From: Micropruina glycogenica
GTDB lineage: Bacteria; Actinomycetota; Actinomycetes; Propionibacteriales; Propionibacteriaceae
Direction: 5' to 3' (one strand)
DNA: 64,000 nucleotides
Assembly (NCBI RefSeq): GCF_039524395.1
Contig: NZ_BAAAGO010000016.1
In this document: piece by piece, positions 33,353 to 41,062 of the stretch
Layout: the number at the start of each line of letters is the position of its first letter
How positions within the stretch are numbered: position 1 is the stretch's first letter
Program-made: the position numbers and the translations under genes
Notes under the pieces: generated by a model
The model's input: only the letters and a program-made list of their open reading frames with translations
The model's database searches: none
What the model was told of the DNA's origin: nothing

Positions 33353-33796
33353 ATGACGCAAGCAGCCATACCCCAGGCGCGCCCCGCGTGGCACGACCAG
33401 GCGACTATCGACCGCTTTCTCGACAACGCCCACGTGTGGGCCGTCGTGGGGCTGTCGGGCGACCCCGCACGCACCGCCTACGCCATCGCCGACCTGCTGC
33501 ACAGCCGTGGCAAGCGGGTGGTACCGATTCACCCCGACGCCCCTGAGCTGTTCGGCGAGCAGGGGTACGCGACCCTCGCCGAGGTGCCGTTCGAGATCGA
33601 TGTGGTGGACGTGTTCCGCCGGTCAGAATCAGCCGGACGCTTCGTCGACGAGGCCATCACGATCGGTGCCGGCGGGGTCTGGTTCCAACTGGGCGTCATC
33701 GACCACGCCGCGTTCGAGCGGGCCGAAGCGGCGGGCCTGCCCATGGTGATGGACACCTGCCCCGCCATCGAATGGAAGCTGCGCGAGACCCGCTGA
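33353..33796 (+). CDS. CoA-binding domain protein (YccU-like)
   Basis: 147 aa from the ATG at 33353 with AGGG 8 bases upstream. Rossmann-type VWAVVGLSGDPARTAYAIAD and KRVVPIHPDAPELFGEQGYA match the stand-alone CoA-binding proteins (YccU). VWFQLGVIDHAAFERAEAAG and VMDTCPAIEW complete the fold. It probably binds CoA or a nucleotide; the physiological role is unknown. Confidence 0.88.
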   Translation: MTQAAIPQARPAWHDQATIDRFLDNAHVWAVVGLSGDPARTAYAIADLLHSRGKRVVPIHPDAPELFGEQGYATLAEVPFEIDVVDVFRRSESAGRFVDEAITIGAGGVWFQLGVIDHAAFERAEAAGLPMVMDTCPAIEWKLRETR

Positions 33797-34090
33797 TCGG
33801 TTGGTCGAGCTTGTTCTTGGTCGAGCTCGTCCAGACCACTGTGGGTGCGTCGGCTGCCGCGGAGCTGAGGCAGCCCTGTCACGCCCTCGCCGGACTGCTC
33901 GGCTAGCGCCTCACATGCGCAAACGCCGGACCACGCCCTGACAAGGGTGCCTCCGCTCCGCTTGAAAGTTCCGTTCAGCGGTCATCCCGTTGTACGGGGG
34001 CTCTCTCGGCCACGCATTGAGACCCGTTGACTTGAATGGTCAAGCGTGTCGCGACCTGCTCCTCCAGTTGATTTCGACCAGCTGAAGCCC

Positions 34091-34642
34091 TCAGGCGGGC
34101 GCCTGCGCCTCACGGTGAGTCGTGCTGCGCCGAAGCGGACGAAACATCGCCCGCCGCGCGCGAATACCGGCGCTGAACTCGGGCCGCTCCAGCGGGTGCT
34201 GACCCACCTCGACCTCGACCTGGTCGAGCAGGTCTTCGATCAACGCGTCGTGCAGCGGCAGAAGAATGCTGCGCACCTGCGCCGATGGGTGTTCGAGCAT
34301 CAACTCGTGGGTCCAGCTCAGGCCGTCGTCACCGGCCGGATCGACCCGCAACTCGTGCCAGCCGGTGAGCGCCGGCCTGCAGTCGGGCTCGAACTCGAAC
34401 CGCACCCGACGTCCGGGTTCGACCTCGAGCACGCGGTAGCGCACCGGCCCTTGCTTGCCGTGGCTGCCCACTTCGAGTCCCTCGTCGAGCCGCAGCCGTA
34501 GCCAGCGGTCTTTCGGCCAGATTCGATCGTCCGCACCGCCAAGGGTGGCGAGCAGCCGCTCGGCGTCTTTCATCGTGCCGTCCGTGACCCGGGAGTGCAC
34601 CGAACGCACGCCGGTCGGGGTCACGGTTGTCGAACCAGTCAT
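34091..34642 (-). CDS. SRPBCC family protein
   Basis: 183 aa from the ATG at 34642, chosen because GAAAGGC precedes it. The sequence GTMKDAERLLATLGGADDRI, RYRVLEVEPGRRVRFEF, LSWTHELMLEHPSAQ and the long C-terminal helix LLPLHDALIEDLLDQVEVEV suggest the START/SRPBCC ligand-binding fold. It is divergent from a TetR gene, and two tandem operators lie between them, so it is probably the regulator's target. Ligand unknown. Confidence 0.78.
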   Translation of the reverse strand: MTGSTTVTPTGVRSVHSRVTDGTMKDAERLLATLGGADDRIWPKDRWLRLRLDEGLEVGSHGKQGPVRYRVLEVEPGRRVRFEFEPDCRPALTGWHELRVDPAGDDGLSWTHELMLEHPSAQVRSILLPLHDALIEDLLDQVEVEVGQHPLERPEFSAGIRARRAMFRPLRRSTTHREAQAPA

Positions 34643-34656
34643 TCGCGAAAGCCTTT

Positions 34657-34698
34657 CCATACGCTCGCGTACTGTAACCATACGCCTGCGCACGGTAG
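34657..34698. promoter_or_regulatory. Tandem operator between SRPBCC and TetR genes
   Basis: CCATACGC followed by a TACGC-NN-GCGNA palindrome occurs twice at 21-bp spacing (palindromes at 34660-34671, perfect, and 34681-34692, one mismatch), each followed by NGGTA or TGTAA. Two turns of the helix apart, this is a likely TetR-family binding site controlling both genes. Confidence 0.75.
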
Positions 34699-34707
34699 GC
34701 TGCAAGA

Positions 34708-35289
34708 GTGGTTCAACGTGCGATCGCCAAACGTCTCAGCCGACAGGACTGGGTCGATGCGGCGTTGCGCTCGACAGCGCAGGTAGGGCTCGAGAACGTG
34801 TCGGTCGAGGCGCTCGCCAAGACCCTGAACGCCACCAAGGGCAGCTTCTACTGGCACTTCACCGACCGCGCCGAATTGGTGGACGCAGCCCTGGCCGAAT
34901 GGCAGCGACGCACCACCACCGAGGTGTTCGACGGCATCGGGCACGCACCCACCGAAGACCCCGTGGCCCGACTGATGGACCGGGTGCTGAGCCTGGGCCG
35001 GGCCGACGACGAGGCGGCCGACTGGCGCATCATGCTGGCCGCCGAGCACCCGCAGATCGGGCCCGCCGTGGCCCGCGCGCACGCCGTGCGCATCGGCCTG
35101 GTGACCGACCTGCTGATCCGCCGCGGGTTCGACCCCGGGCGAGCCGAGGCACGCGCCCGAGTCGCTTACGCCGCCTACCTCGGCAATCGCATGCTGATGC
35201 ACTCCTCCGGCACCGGCAAGCGGCCAGACTCAGCCGCCCTGAAGCGCGAGTTCCTGGCCGCGATCCAAGGTGACCGACCCGGGCGGTAA
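34708..35289 (+). CDS. TetR family transcriptional regulator
   Basis: 193 aa, GTG start. The DNA-binding domain VDAALRSTAQVGLENVSVEA with the recognition region LNATKGSFYWHFTDRAELVD is typical TetR. The C-terminal ligand domain is all helical. It probably represses itself and the divergent SRPBCC gene through the tandem operator. The inducer is unknown. Confidence 0.93.
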   Translation: MVQRAIAKRLSRQDWVDAALRSTAQVGLENVSVEALAKTLNATKGSFYWHFTDRAELVDAALAEWQRRTTTEVFDGIGHAPTEDPVARLMDRVLSLGRADDEAADWRIMLAAEHPQIGPAVARAHAVRIGLVTDLLIRRGFDPGRAEARARVAYAAYLGNRMLMHSSGTGKRPDSAALKREFLAAIQGDRPGR

Positions 35290-35293
35290 CTCT

Positions 35294-35343
35294 GGGACGG
35301 TTCTCGGTTTCGGCCCACCTGGACGGTAACCCAGAACCGTCCC
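35294..35343. terminator. Hairpin made of one forward and one inverse repeat core
   Basis: GGGACGGTTCT (35294-35304) and AGAACCGTCCC (35333-35343) are perfect inverse copies between the convergent tetR and glycosyltransferase genes. This is the minimal form of the GAACCGTCCC superfamily and probably works as a bidirectional terminator. Confidence 0.75.
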
Positions 35344-35377
35344 CGGGCTGCGGCCCACCCGACCCGGCGTCAAGGCC

Positions 35378-36439
35378 TCAGCGCGACGACACCAGTTGCC
35401 GGGGTTCCTTCGCCACGGCGACCCCGGGCCGGGTGCACCGGCCGAAAACGAAGCTGCGCTGCACCTGGTAGCTGGCCACGAACAGGGTCACCTCGACCAG
35501 AACCTTGGCCACCGCCAAGGCGACACCGAAGCTCGTCAGCCAGGCCAGCAGCCCGTAGTTGGCCAGCAGCAGCACGGCTACGAGCAGGTAGTAGCGCACC
35601 AGCGTGGCGCGCAACGGACGCTGCGAGCCGAACACCATGCGGCGGTTCGTCAGGAAGTTCACCGCAGAACTCAGACCACGGGCGCCGATCACTGCAGCCA
35701 GCAGGTTGCCGGTGAGGGCGTTCAACAACAGCAGGGTCACGAAGTCGACACCGAAGGCCACCAGCGATGAGGCCGAGAAGGCCAGCAGGGGCAGGTAGAT
35801 GCGCAGCGAGTCGACCAGCGGACGAAAGTGCGACGACTCATTGCCGGCGAGGTAGATGGTGGCGATGGGCACCTCGTCGATGGTCCAGCCGGCCTCGCGG
35901 GCGCGCAGCAGCAGGTTGAGCTCATACTCGAAGCGGTCGCCCGCCACGCCGCACAGCCAGGGCAATGCGGCCGAGGGGTAGCCGCGCAGCCCGGTCTGGG
36001 TGTCGCTCACGTCGACGCCGCTGGCCGCCCGGAACGCCCAGCGGGTGACCAGGTTGCCGATGCGACTGCGGGCGGGCACCCGTCCGGCGAAGGCACGGAC
36101 ACCCAACACCATCGCACCCGGATGCACGGCGCGCCCGACCCGCAGAATGTCCACCACCGCGTGCTGGCCGTCGGAGTCGGCGCACACCACGTCCTGCCCC
36201 GGGTAGTGCCGGGCGATGTGCGCGAAGCCGTGCTTGAGCGCTGCCCCCTTGCCCCGGTTGTCGGCGTAGCCGATCACGTCGGCACCCAGCCGGGTGGCGT
36301 CCGAGAACAGGGGCGCGTACAGCGGTCCGCTGCCGTCGTCGACCACGACCACCGACAGTTCAGGGGCCTCGCGGGCCAGGTCGCGCAGCAGGTCGAGCAG
36401 GTGGCGGGCGGGTTCGAAGGCCGGAACCAGCACGATCAT
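35378..36439 (-). CDS. GT2 glycosyltransferase fused to a GtrA-like membrane domain
   Basis: 353 aa. Residues 1-215 are a dolichyl-phosphate-mannose-synthase-like GT2 domain: VVVVDDGSGPLYAPLF, then NRGKGAALKHGFAH and the metal-binding VCADSDGQH, and GLRGYPSAALPW. Residues about 225-340 are a four-helix GtrA-like domain (SASSLVAFGVDFVTLLLLNA, RYYLLVAVLLLANYGLLAWL). Such fusions make and flip polyprenyl-phosphate-linked sugars for envelope glycans. The phosphodiester glycosidase gene ends 3 bases upstream, so both are one operon. Confidence 0.92.
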   Translation of the reverse strand: MIVLVPAFEPARHLLDLLRDLAREAPELSVVVVDDGSGPLYAPLFSDATRLGADVIGYADNRGKGAALKHGFAHIARHYPGQDVVCADSDGQHAVVDILRVGRAVHPGAMVLGVRAFAGRVPARSRIGNLVTRWAFRAASGVDVSDTQTGLRGYPSAALPWLCGVAGDRFEYELNLLLRAREAGWTIDEVPIATIYLAGNESSHFRPLVDSLRIYLPLLAFSASSLVAFGVDFVTLLLLNALTGNLLAAVIGARGLSSAVNFLTNRRMVFGSQRPLRATLVRYYLLVAVLLLANYGLLAWLTSFGVALAVAKVLVEVTLFVASYQVQRSFVFGRCTRPGVAVAKEPRQLVSSR

Positions 36440-36442
36440 GGC

Positions 36443-37357
36443 TCAGCCCGCCACGTACACAATGTCGGAGGTGCCTCGCTCTTTGCCCTTGCCGAGCGGG
36501 TTGTTGACCAGAGCGCCGTTGAACACCATGGCGGACGACCCGCCCCCATCGAGGTTGTAGGCCACCTGCGCACCCCGATCGACGAACACCTGCGCGAGTT
36601 CGGGCATGGTCATGCCGCGGCTGTAGCCGGTGCTGCGGCCGTCCACGACGACCCAGAGCAGGTGGTTGGCGGCGATCATGCCGACGGCGGTGCGCGGCTG
36701 TTCGCCCTGAATGGAGTGGTTGCCGAAGTTGGTGTCGATCTCGATCGAGTCGATCCCGTCGATCACCGTGCCGTCCTCGACCAGTCCGGGGCCGAACGAC
36801 AGGGTGCTCCACACGCCGTCGGCGATCAGTTGCTTGGCGTTGGTGGCGGTCTCGTCGTAGAGCTTCATCGAGCCGTCGCGATACATGGCCAGACCCTGCC
36901 GGGCGCCCTTGTCGCGGTAAGCGATGCCGTCGCGCACCACGATGCCGGTGTCGCGAAACCCGTAGTAGTCGCCGTTGATGGCCAGCACGGCGTTCTTGTT
37001 CTTCGCGATCACCGAGGGGTAGGCGGTGATGTTGGTGCCGAACTTGTCTTGGGCGAACGCGGACCTAATCAGCGTGGCGTCGGTGGTGCTGATGTCGGCC
37101 ACGAAGTAGGTGATGGTGTCAGACCCCGAACCCGTGGTGACCTTCTCGATGCTCAGCGACGTGGTCGAACTCGTGTACCCGTCGTCGGTGCTGGTTCCGG
37201 TGGGTGCCGCGGTGGCCGAGTCGGTCACGGTGCCCTCGACGTGTTCGATCACATAGCGATCGAGCGCCCACGCCGCGGTGCCGCCCAGGCCCACCACGCC
37301 CGCGGTGCCGCCCAACAGCAGCCGGCGTGACATTCGTCGGGTCAGTGCATCGCTCAT
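36443..37357 (-). CDS. Phosphodiester glycosidase family protein (NAGPA domain)
   Basis: 304 aa. The N-terminus MSDALTRRMSRRLLLGGTAG is a Tat-like signal. The mature part matches the NAGPA/exopolysaccharide family: AFAQDKFGTNITAYPSVIAK, AINGDYYGFRDTGIVVRDGI, RTAVGMIAANHLLWVVVDGR and YNLDGGGSSAMVFNG. The human homologue uncovers mannose-6-phosphate; bacterial members are thought to act on cell-surface phosphodiester glycans. Paired with a lipid-linked sugar synthase, it is likely part of envelope polysaccharide processing. Confidence 0.9.
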   Translation of the reverse strand: MSDALTRRMSRRLLLGGTAGVVGLGGTAAWALDRYVIEHVEGTVTDSATAAPTGTSTDDGYTSSTTSLSIEKVTTGSGSDTITYFVADISTTDATLIRSAFAQDKFGTNITAYPSVIAKNKNAVLAINGDYYGFRDTGIVVRDGIAYRDKGARQGLAMYRDGSMKLYDETATNAKQLIADGVWSTLSFGPGLVEDGTVIDGIDSIEIDTNFGNHSIQGEQPRTAVGMIAANHLLWVVVDGRSTGYSRGMTMPELAQVFVDRGAQVAYNLDGGGSSAMVFNGALVNNPLGKGKERGTSDIVYVAG

Positions 37358-37634
37358 GACTCAGTTGTAGAAACCGCCGCTGTGCGGTGTCTGTGACGGG
37401 GCTGCGCCGGAGCTGGGTAGGTGGGTCGGACGCTCTTGGCGCCGGTCGGGGCAGACGGGCCCGGTCTTGCCCGCAGCAGATCCCGGCGTTCGCGCGGATG
37501 ACGAACCCTACCGGCCCAGCGTGACGAAGCCCCTTGCCACAACGGGTCTCGACACGCTCGACCAGCAGCGTCGACGCCGTCTTCGCGGCGCACCCCGGGA
37601 TCCTTCAGGCGCACTCGGTCTTACAGTTGACCCC
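37358..37634. other. Repeat-containing spacer
   Basis: 277 bp between divergent genes. It has a GATCCCGGCGTTCGCGCGGAT copy of the CCGGCG palindrome (about 37480-37500) and a GGGTCTCGACACGCTCGACC copy of the GTCGAGACC family (about 37543-37562). Both promoters should be here, but none stands out. Confidence 0.55.
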
Positions 37635-37904
37635 ATGTGTCGCAACATTCGTCAGCTGAACAACTTCGAGCCGCCTGCCACCAGCGCTGAGGTGCAGGCC
37701 GCCGCACTGCAGTTCGTGCGCAAGGTGTCGGGCATGAACAAGCCGAGCAAGGCCAACGAGCAGTACTTCGACGAGGCGGTGCACGACATCGCCCACATCA
37801 CGCAGCACCTGCTCGATCACCTCACCACGTCGGCACCGCCCAAGAACCGCGAAGAAGAGGCCGCCAAGGCCCGGGCGCGGTCAGCAGCCCGCTTCGCCAG
37901 CTGA
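37635..37904 (+). CDS. DUF2277 domain-containing protein
   Basis: 89 aa from the ATG at 37635. MCRNIRQLNNFEPPATSAEV is the conserved start of DUF2277 proteins, and FVRKVSGMNKPSKANEQYFD with AVHDIAHITQHLLDHL completes the helical domain. It is widely conserved and of unknown function. A longer frame from 37467 runs through repeats and is not likely translated. Confidence 0.9.
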   Translation: MCRNIRQLNNFEPPATSAEVQAAALQFVRKVSGMNKPSKANEQYFDEAVHDIAHITQHLLDHLTTSAPPKNREEEAAKARARSAARFAS

Positions 37905-37986
37905 ACTCTTTCGCTCATCGCCCGATGAGGTCCAGATCAGGCCCCGACGGTGGGGTCAGATCCGGATCTCTTCAGCGGGCGAATGG

Positions 37987-38400
37987 TCAGCTCGCGTCGG
38001 CGATGCGGTCGAGCGCGTCTTCCCAGTGCTGGGTGATCGCGTCGGTGTCCCACCCGCCGGGAATGTGTTCGTGCCGGATCTCGACGACGGTGGCGTCGTC
38101 GCCCTGCTTCATCAGGTGCAGATCGACCAGCGACTTGGGCGCGTCGCCATCGGCGTGCCAACTGAACCGGATCTGCTCGAGCGGGTGGTAACTGCGCACC
38201 ACGCCGAAGGTGCCGTTGGATGAGCGCCAGGTATCGCCCTTGTCGCCCAGCACGCCGCCCTCACCCAAGAGGGCCTCGGAGCCGGCGGGTGTTGCGAGCA
38301 GGCGCCACACCTCTTTGACTGGCTGGGACACCGACCGTTGCACGACGACGGTGGTGTCCGTGGACTCTGCGAGCGTGTCGCCCGCCATCTGATCTGTCAT
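37987..38400 (-). CDS. SRPBCC domain-containing protein
   Basis: 137 aa. VVVQRSVSQPVKEVWRLLAT, then GEGGVLGDKGDTWRSSNGT and LEQIRFSWHADGDAPKSLVD, VVEIRHEHIPGG and HWEDALDRIADA match the AHSA1/SRPBCC fold (Aha1-like or CalC-like). It binds some hydrophobic ligand or partner; which one is unknown. Upstream lies an unusually long gene-free region with an RNA-like locus. Confidence 0.85.
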   Translation of the reverse strand: MTDQMAGDTLAESTDTTVVVQRSVSQPVKEVWRLLATPAGSEALLGEGGVLGDKGDTWRSSNGTFGVVRSYHPLEQIRFSWHADGDAPKSLVDLHLMKQGDDATVVEIRHEHIPGGWDTDAITQHWEDALDRIADAS

Positions 38401-38532
38401 TGAAACCTCGATCCGACTCGGTCCGAACCCGGTCTTCAGTGGCCGGTGTCTCTCACCATACTCGTGTGCAGTCGGCGGCGGGCCGCGTGTCGATGCACGC
38501 TTCTCAGTGTTCGTGCGACTAGAAATGAACCA

Positions 38533-38563
38533 CGACCGGACCGCGTATGAGGTGGTCCGGTCG
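38533..38563 (-). terminator. Leftward-facing hairpin terminator of the RNA-like locus
   Basis: Perfect 10-bp arms CGACCGGACC (38533-38542) and GGTCCGGTCG (38554-38563). Read on the minus strand it has a CCTCATACG loop and is followed by TTCATTTCT. It is a near copy of the hairpin at 38908-38940 in inverse orientation. Confidence 0.7.
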
Positions 38564-38948
38564 AGTCGTCCCCAGCGACCGAAGACTAGTCTGCGTGACG
38601 CGTGTGACAGATGGTACGAAATCGCATGATTGTGACAGAAGGAAAGTGATCAGGCCGACGACCTGCCAGATTCGAAGAACAATCTTCCCGATTGGTATTG
38701 CGCGGCGGCCGTGGGGGGAGTAGACATACAGCTACGCAGAACCCGACGAACCGAAAGTCGCAAGACGGACGGAGCGTCACCAGTGGTTCAGCGAACGGAC
38801 GAAGATCGAGGTCCATAGCCGTGGAGCAATCCAGGGCGTCTCGCAAGACGAGCGGACGGATCAGCGAATCGACCGTAGTTCGAGGGTCGTCTACCCACGA
38901 ACAACCAGGGGCCGGACCAACTCATACTTGGTCCGGCCCCGCCTCATT
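38564..38948 (+). ncRNA. Candidate structured noncoding RNA
   Basis: Bases 38401-39138 have no credible ORF, yet 38564-38907 is less GC-rich than its surroundings and is bounded by two homologous terminator hairpins pointing outward. The rightward one is strong, so the main transcript is most likely on the plus strand, ending near 38945. Two TGTGACAGA copies 28 bp apart (38603, 38631) and a possible promoter TTGCGC-N17-TAGACA (38698-38726) are visible. Size and layout would fit a stable RNA of 200-340 nt such as an Ms1-type RNA, but I see no diagnostic sequence, so the identity is open. Confidence 0.42.
38908..38940 (+). terminator. Rightward-facing strong terminator
   Basis: Perfect 13-bp arms GGGGCCGGACCAA (38908-38920) and TTGGTCCGGCCCC (38928-38940) around CTCATAC, followed by GCCTCATTTCTC. 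No plus-strand gene precedes it, so it must end an unannotated transcript. Confidence 0.85.
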
Positions 38949-39092
38949 TCTCAGGCGTGTCGACGCCCGCACCCACCGACGTCACCGCTTCGCGGTCGGC
39001 TCGACGCGGCACCATCAGCACACCCGATCACCCTCGTGCAGCCACGCCGGGCCGGTTGAGAGAGCGCCACGTGCGCAACCACGGCGTCCCGG

Positions 39093-39191
39093 GCCCGCGA
39101 CTGCGCGAGATTACGTCCGATGTGACGGCCGTGACGCCTCAGCCAGCGTGAGGATCCCCCAACACGGACGTAATCTCGCGCAGTCGCGGGC
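39093..39191. repeat. 99-bp element with perfect 27-bp inverted repeats
   Basis: Arms 39093-39119 and 39165-39191 are perfect 27-bp inverse copies (left arm begins GCCCGCGACTGCGCGAGATT). The 45-bp centre holds a smaller CCTCA/TGAGG hairpin. The right arm and part of the centre encode the last 18 residues and the stop of mpg. It looks like a miniature inverted-repeat element or a very strong 3' hairpin. Confidence 0.92.
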
Positions 39192-39747
39192 TGGCGCGAT
39201 AGGCCGACACCGACGGCTCCCCCGGCAGCCAGAAGCGCCACGGACGGCGAGCAGCCACCGACACCCCCACCCTGGGCCCCGACACCGTCGCGACGGCCGG
39301 TTCGGCGGCGGGCAGCAGTTCAAGCCCACCCTGGCCGAAGCGCCGTCCGGAGTCGTCCAGAGTGAGCGCGAGGGCCTGGCCGAGGCAACCCGGGCCGCGC
39401 GCCAGCCGGGCGTCCGGCACCCCGGGGCGGCGCGAACGGGCAAACTCGAGGCCGTCGACCACCCGGCCGGCCCGCAGCAGCACCGCCGAGCCGCTGCCCG
39501 CCGGCCCACAGACCACGTTGGCGCAGATGTGAATGCCGTACGAGCGGTAGCAGTACAGGGTGCCGGGGGGTTCGAACAAGTGCCGGGTGCGCGGCCGCCA
39601 GCCGCGGTAGGCGTGGGCCGCGGGGTCGTCCGTACCCGCGTAGGCCTCGACTTCGGTCAGCAACAGCGTCACCCCGTGCACGCGCACGTGGGCTCCGAGC
39701 AGCGCCGGCGCGACGGTCAGCACGTCGAGGGTCAGATCCACGGCCAC
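39139..39747 (-). CDS. mpg: 3-methyladenine DNA glycosylase (AAG/Mpg family)
   Basis: 202 aa. The AAG active-site region LLLTEVEAYAGTDDPAAHAY includes the catalytic Glu, followed by GWRPRTRHLFEPPGTLYCYR and SYGIHICANVVCGPAGSGSA. LARGPGCLGQALAL and PWRFWLPGEPSVSAYR form the normal C-terminal part. It excises alkylated purines to start base excision repair. The last 18 residues (ASPRLREITSVLGDPHAG) are encoded by a 27-bp inverted repeat, so the natural C-terminus has been extended or replaced by a repeat insertion. Confidence 0.93.
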   Translation of the reverse strand: MAVDLTLDVLTVAPALLGAHVRVHGVTLLLTEVEAYAGTDDPAAHAYRGWRPRTRHLFEPPGTLYCYRSYGIHICANVVCGPAGSGSAVLLRAGRVVDGLEFARSRRPGVPDARLARGPGCLGQALALTLDDSGRRFGQGGLELLPAAEPAVATVSGPRVGVSVAARRPWRFWLPGEPSVSAYRASPRLREITSVLGDPHAG

Positions 39748-39818
39748 AGTCTGCCCGCAGATCGCTGCGTCGACGAATGCGACGACCCCCGACCCGGCGC
39801 AGGTTGTAGTCTCGCTGG

Positions 39819-40727
39819 GTGCGCCGTACCTCAGCCCTGGTGGCGACGATCACTGTGCTCGGCCTGCTCGGGGGCTGTGTTCAACCCGTCGTGTCGCTGA
39901 GCCCGTCGCCGTCGGCCAGCGCCCTCAGCGTCGACCTGACCGCCCCGGGGCAGGCACGCACAATGGTGCGCAAACTGATCGCCAAGGCTGGCACGCCCGA
40001 CCTGATCCAGGTCGAGATCAGCCAGCTGTGGGCCGCAATCACCGTGGTCAAGAACGGCCAGCCCGAAAGCTGGGCCTGGCGCGACGACACGATCAAGCAG
40101 GTCGACACCGACGTGGTCAACGTCGCCCAAACGGTCTTCTCGATCGACGACTTCAACATCGACGACGTGGGCGCGCTGTTTCGCTCGGCGGCCGGCATCT
40201 CGGGGTCGGAAAGCAGCCAGCAACTGCAGATCGTCGACTCGTCGTCGGGCGATGTGTTCATGAGCGTGTCGACCAACCCTGAATCGCGCACCGTGTTCTT
40301 CTACCCCAACGCGTCGCTGCTGCCCACACTCGACTTCAACACCGCCGGCGGCATCAACCAGGGCCTGGCCGACGTCACCGCCTCGCGTGCGACGGCCGTG
40401 GCGATCGGGGTGCAGTCCACCGTCGGCGCGTGGCTCGACTACGCGGGCAGCACCACCAGCACGGTGCGACGACTACGCACGGCGACGGTGCCGGTTACGA
40501 TCAACGAACGGTCCCAACGGCCCGATCTGCCGCTGTTCAGCGCTGCGCGGGTGAACGCGGGTGCCATCTGGCGGGTGCTCGAAGCGGCCCGTCAGCGCGG
40601 CGAGTTCGCCGCGACCACCCGCTGGCAGGTCACGGTGGACGCCCGTAACGGGGTGCCGCGCATGTACTTCACCATCGGCACCGAGTCGCTGGTCACCGAT
40701 CTGGACGGCCGCGAAGTCCCCTCGTAA
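39819..40727 (+). CDS. Putative lipoprotein of unknown function
   Basis: 302 aa from the GTG at 39819. The signal peptide RRTSALVATITVLGLLGGC ends in lipobox LLGGC near residue 20. A mature domain of about 260 residues follows, with VEISQLWAAITVVKNGQPES, SVSTNPESRTVFFYPNAS and ARNGVPRMYFTIGTESLVTD. Alternating short strands suggest a beta-rich extracytoplasmic protein. I know no family. It is monocistronic, with a CCGGGT/ACCCGG hairpin shortly downstream. Confidence 0.7.
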   Translation: MRRTSALVATITVLGLLGGCVQPVVSLSPSPSASALSVDLTAPGQARTMVRKLIAKAGTPDLIQVEISQLWAAITVVKNGQPESWAWRDDTIKQVDTDVVNVAQTVFSIDDFNIDDVGALFRSAAGISGSESSQQLQIVDSSSGDVFMSVSTNPESRTVFFYPNASLLPTLDFNTAGGINQGLADVTASRATAVAIGVQSTVGAWLDYAGSTTSTVRRLRTATVPVTINERSQRPDLPLFSAARVNAGAIWRVLEAARQRGEFAATTRWQVTVDARNGVPRMYFTIGTESLVTDLDGREVPS

Positions 40728-40745
40728 GGCGGGTGTGGGCGGCGT

Positions 40746-40764
40746 CCGGGTGGAAAGAACCCGG
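40746..40764 (+). terminator. Hairpin after the lipoprotein gene
   Basis: CCGGGT (40746-40751) and ACCCGG (40759-40764) with a 7-base A-rich loop, 19 bases past the stop. A separate GACACC-TCTG-GGTGTC hairpin at 40883-40898 could serve the convergent metallopeptidase gene. Confidence 0.5.
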
Positions 40765-40805
40765 CAGCCGGCATGACGTGTTGAGTGGGCTCGAAGGCTG
40801 AGGTC

Positions 40806-40877
40806 GGTTCAAGGGACGGTTCTCCCGGTTCAAGGGACGGGTTCCTTGGTTCACGGGACGGTTCCCTCGGTTCAAGG
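40806..40877 (+). repeat. 21-bp tandem repeat, 3.4 units
   Basis: Units starting GGTTCAAGGGACGG at 40806, 40827, 40848 and 40869 have an exact 21-bp period. They are the forward orientation of the 21-bp branch of the GAACCGTCCC superfamily. The 335-bp spacer (40728-41062) between convergent genes holds little else. Confidence 0.92.
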
Positions 40878-41062
40878 CGGCAGACACCTCTGGGTGTCGG
40901 CGTGTGACCCAGAGGGGCAGAGGGTGCGACCCCGCTCAACCTTCGGCGGCCGCGAGGAACAGCGGCTTCCCGACTACCCACCGAACCGTCCGAGGGCACC
41001 GGCACGGCTGGTTCTGTACCGGTGAACAGCCGGCAACCGTCAGTCGGGACGCTGGCTCTGGC

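Noticed and set aside
35828..37330. 500-codon plus-strand ORF
   Set aside because: It is antisense across two well-supported genes (GT2-GtrA and NAGPA).
38586..38846. 86-codon minus-strand ORF in the RNA-like region
   Set aside because: No ribosome binding site, Arg/Cys/Pro-rich composition, and the frame crosses the likely RNA.
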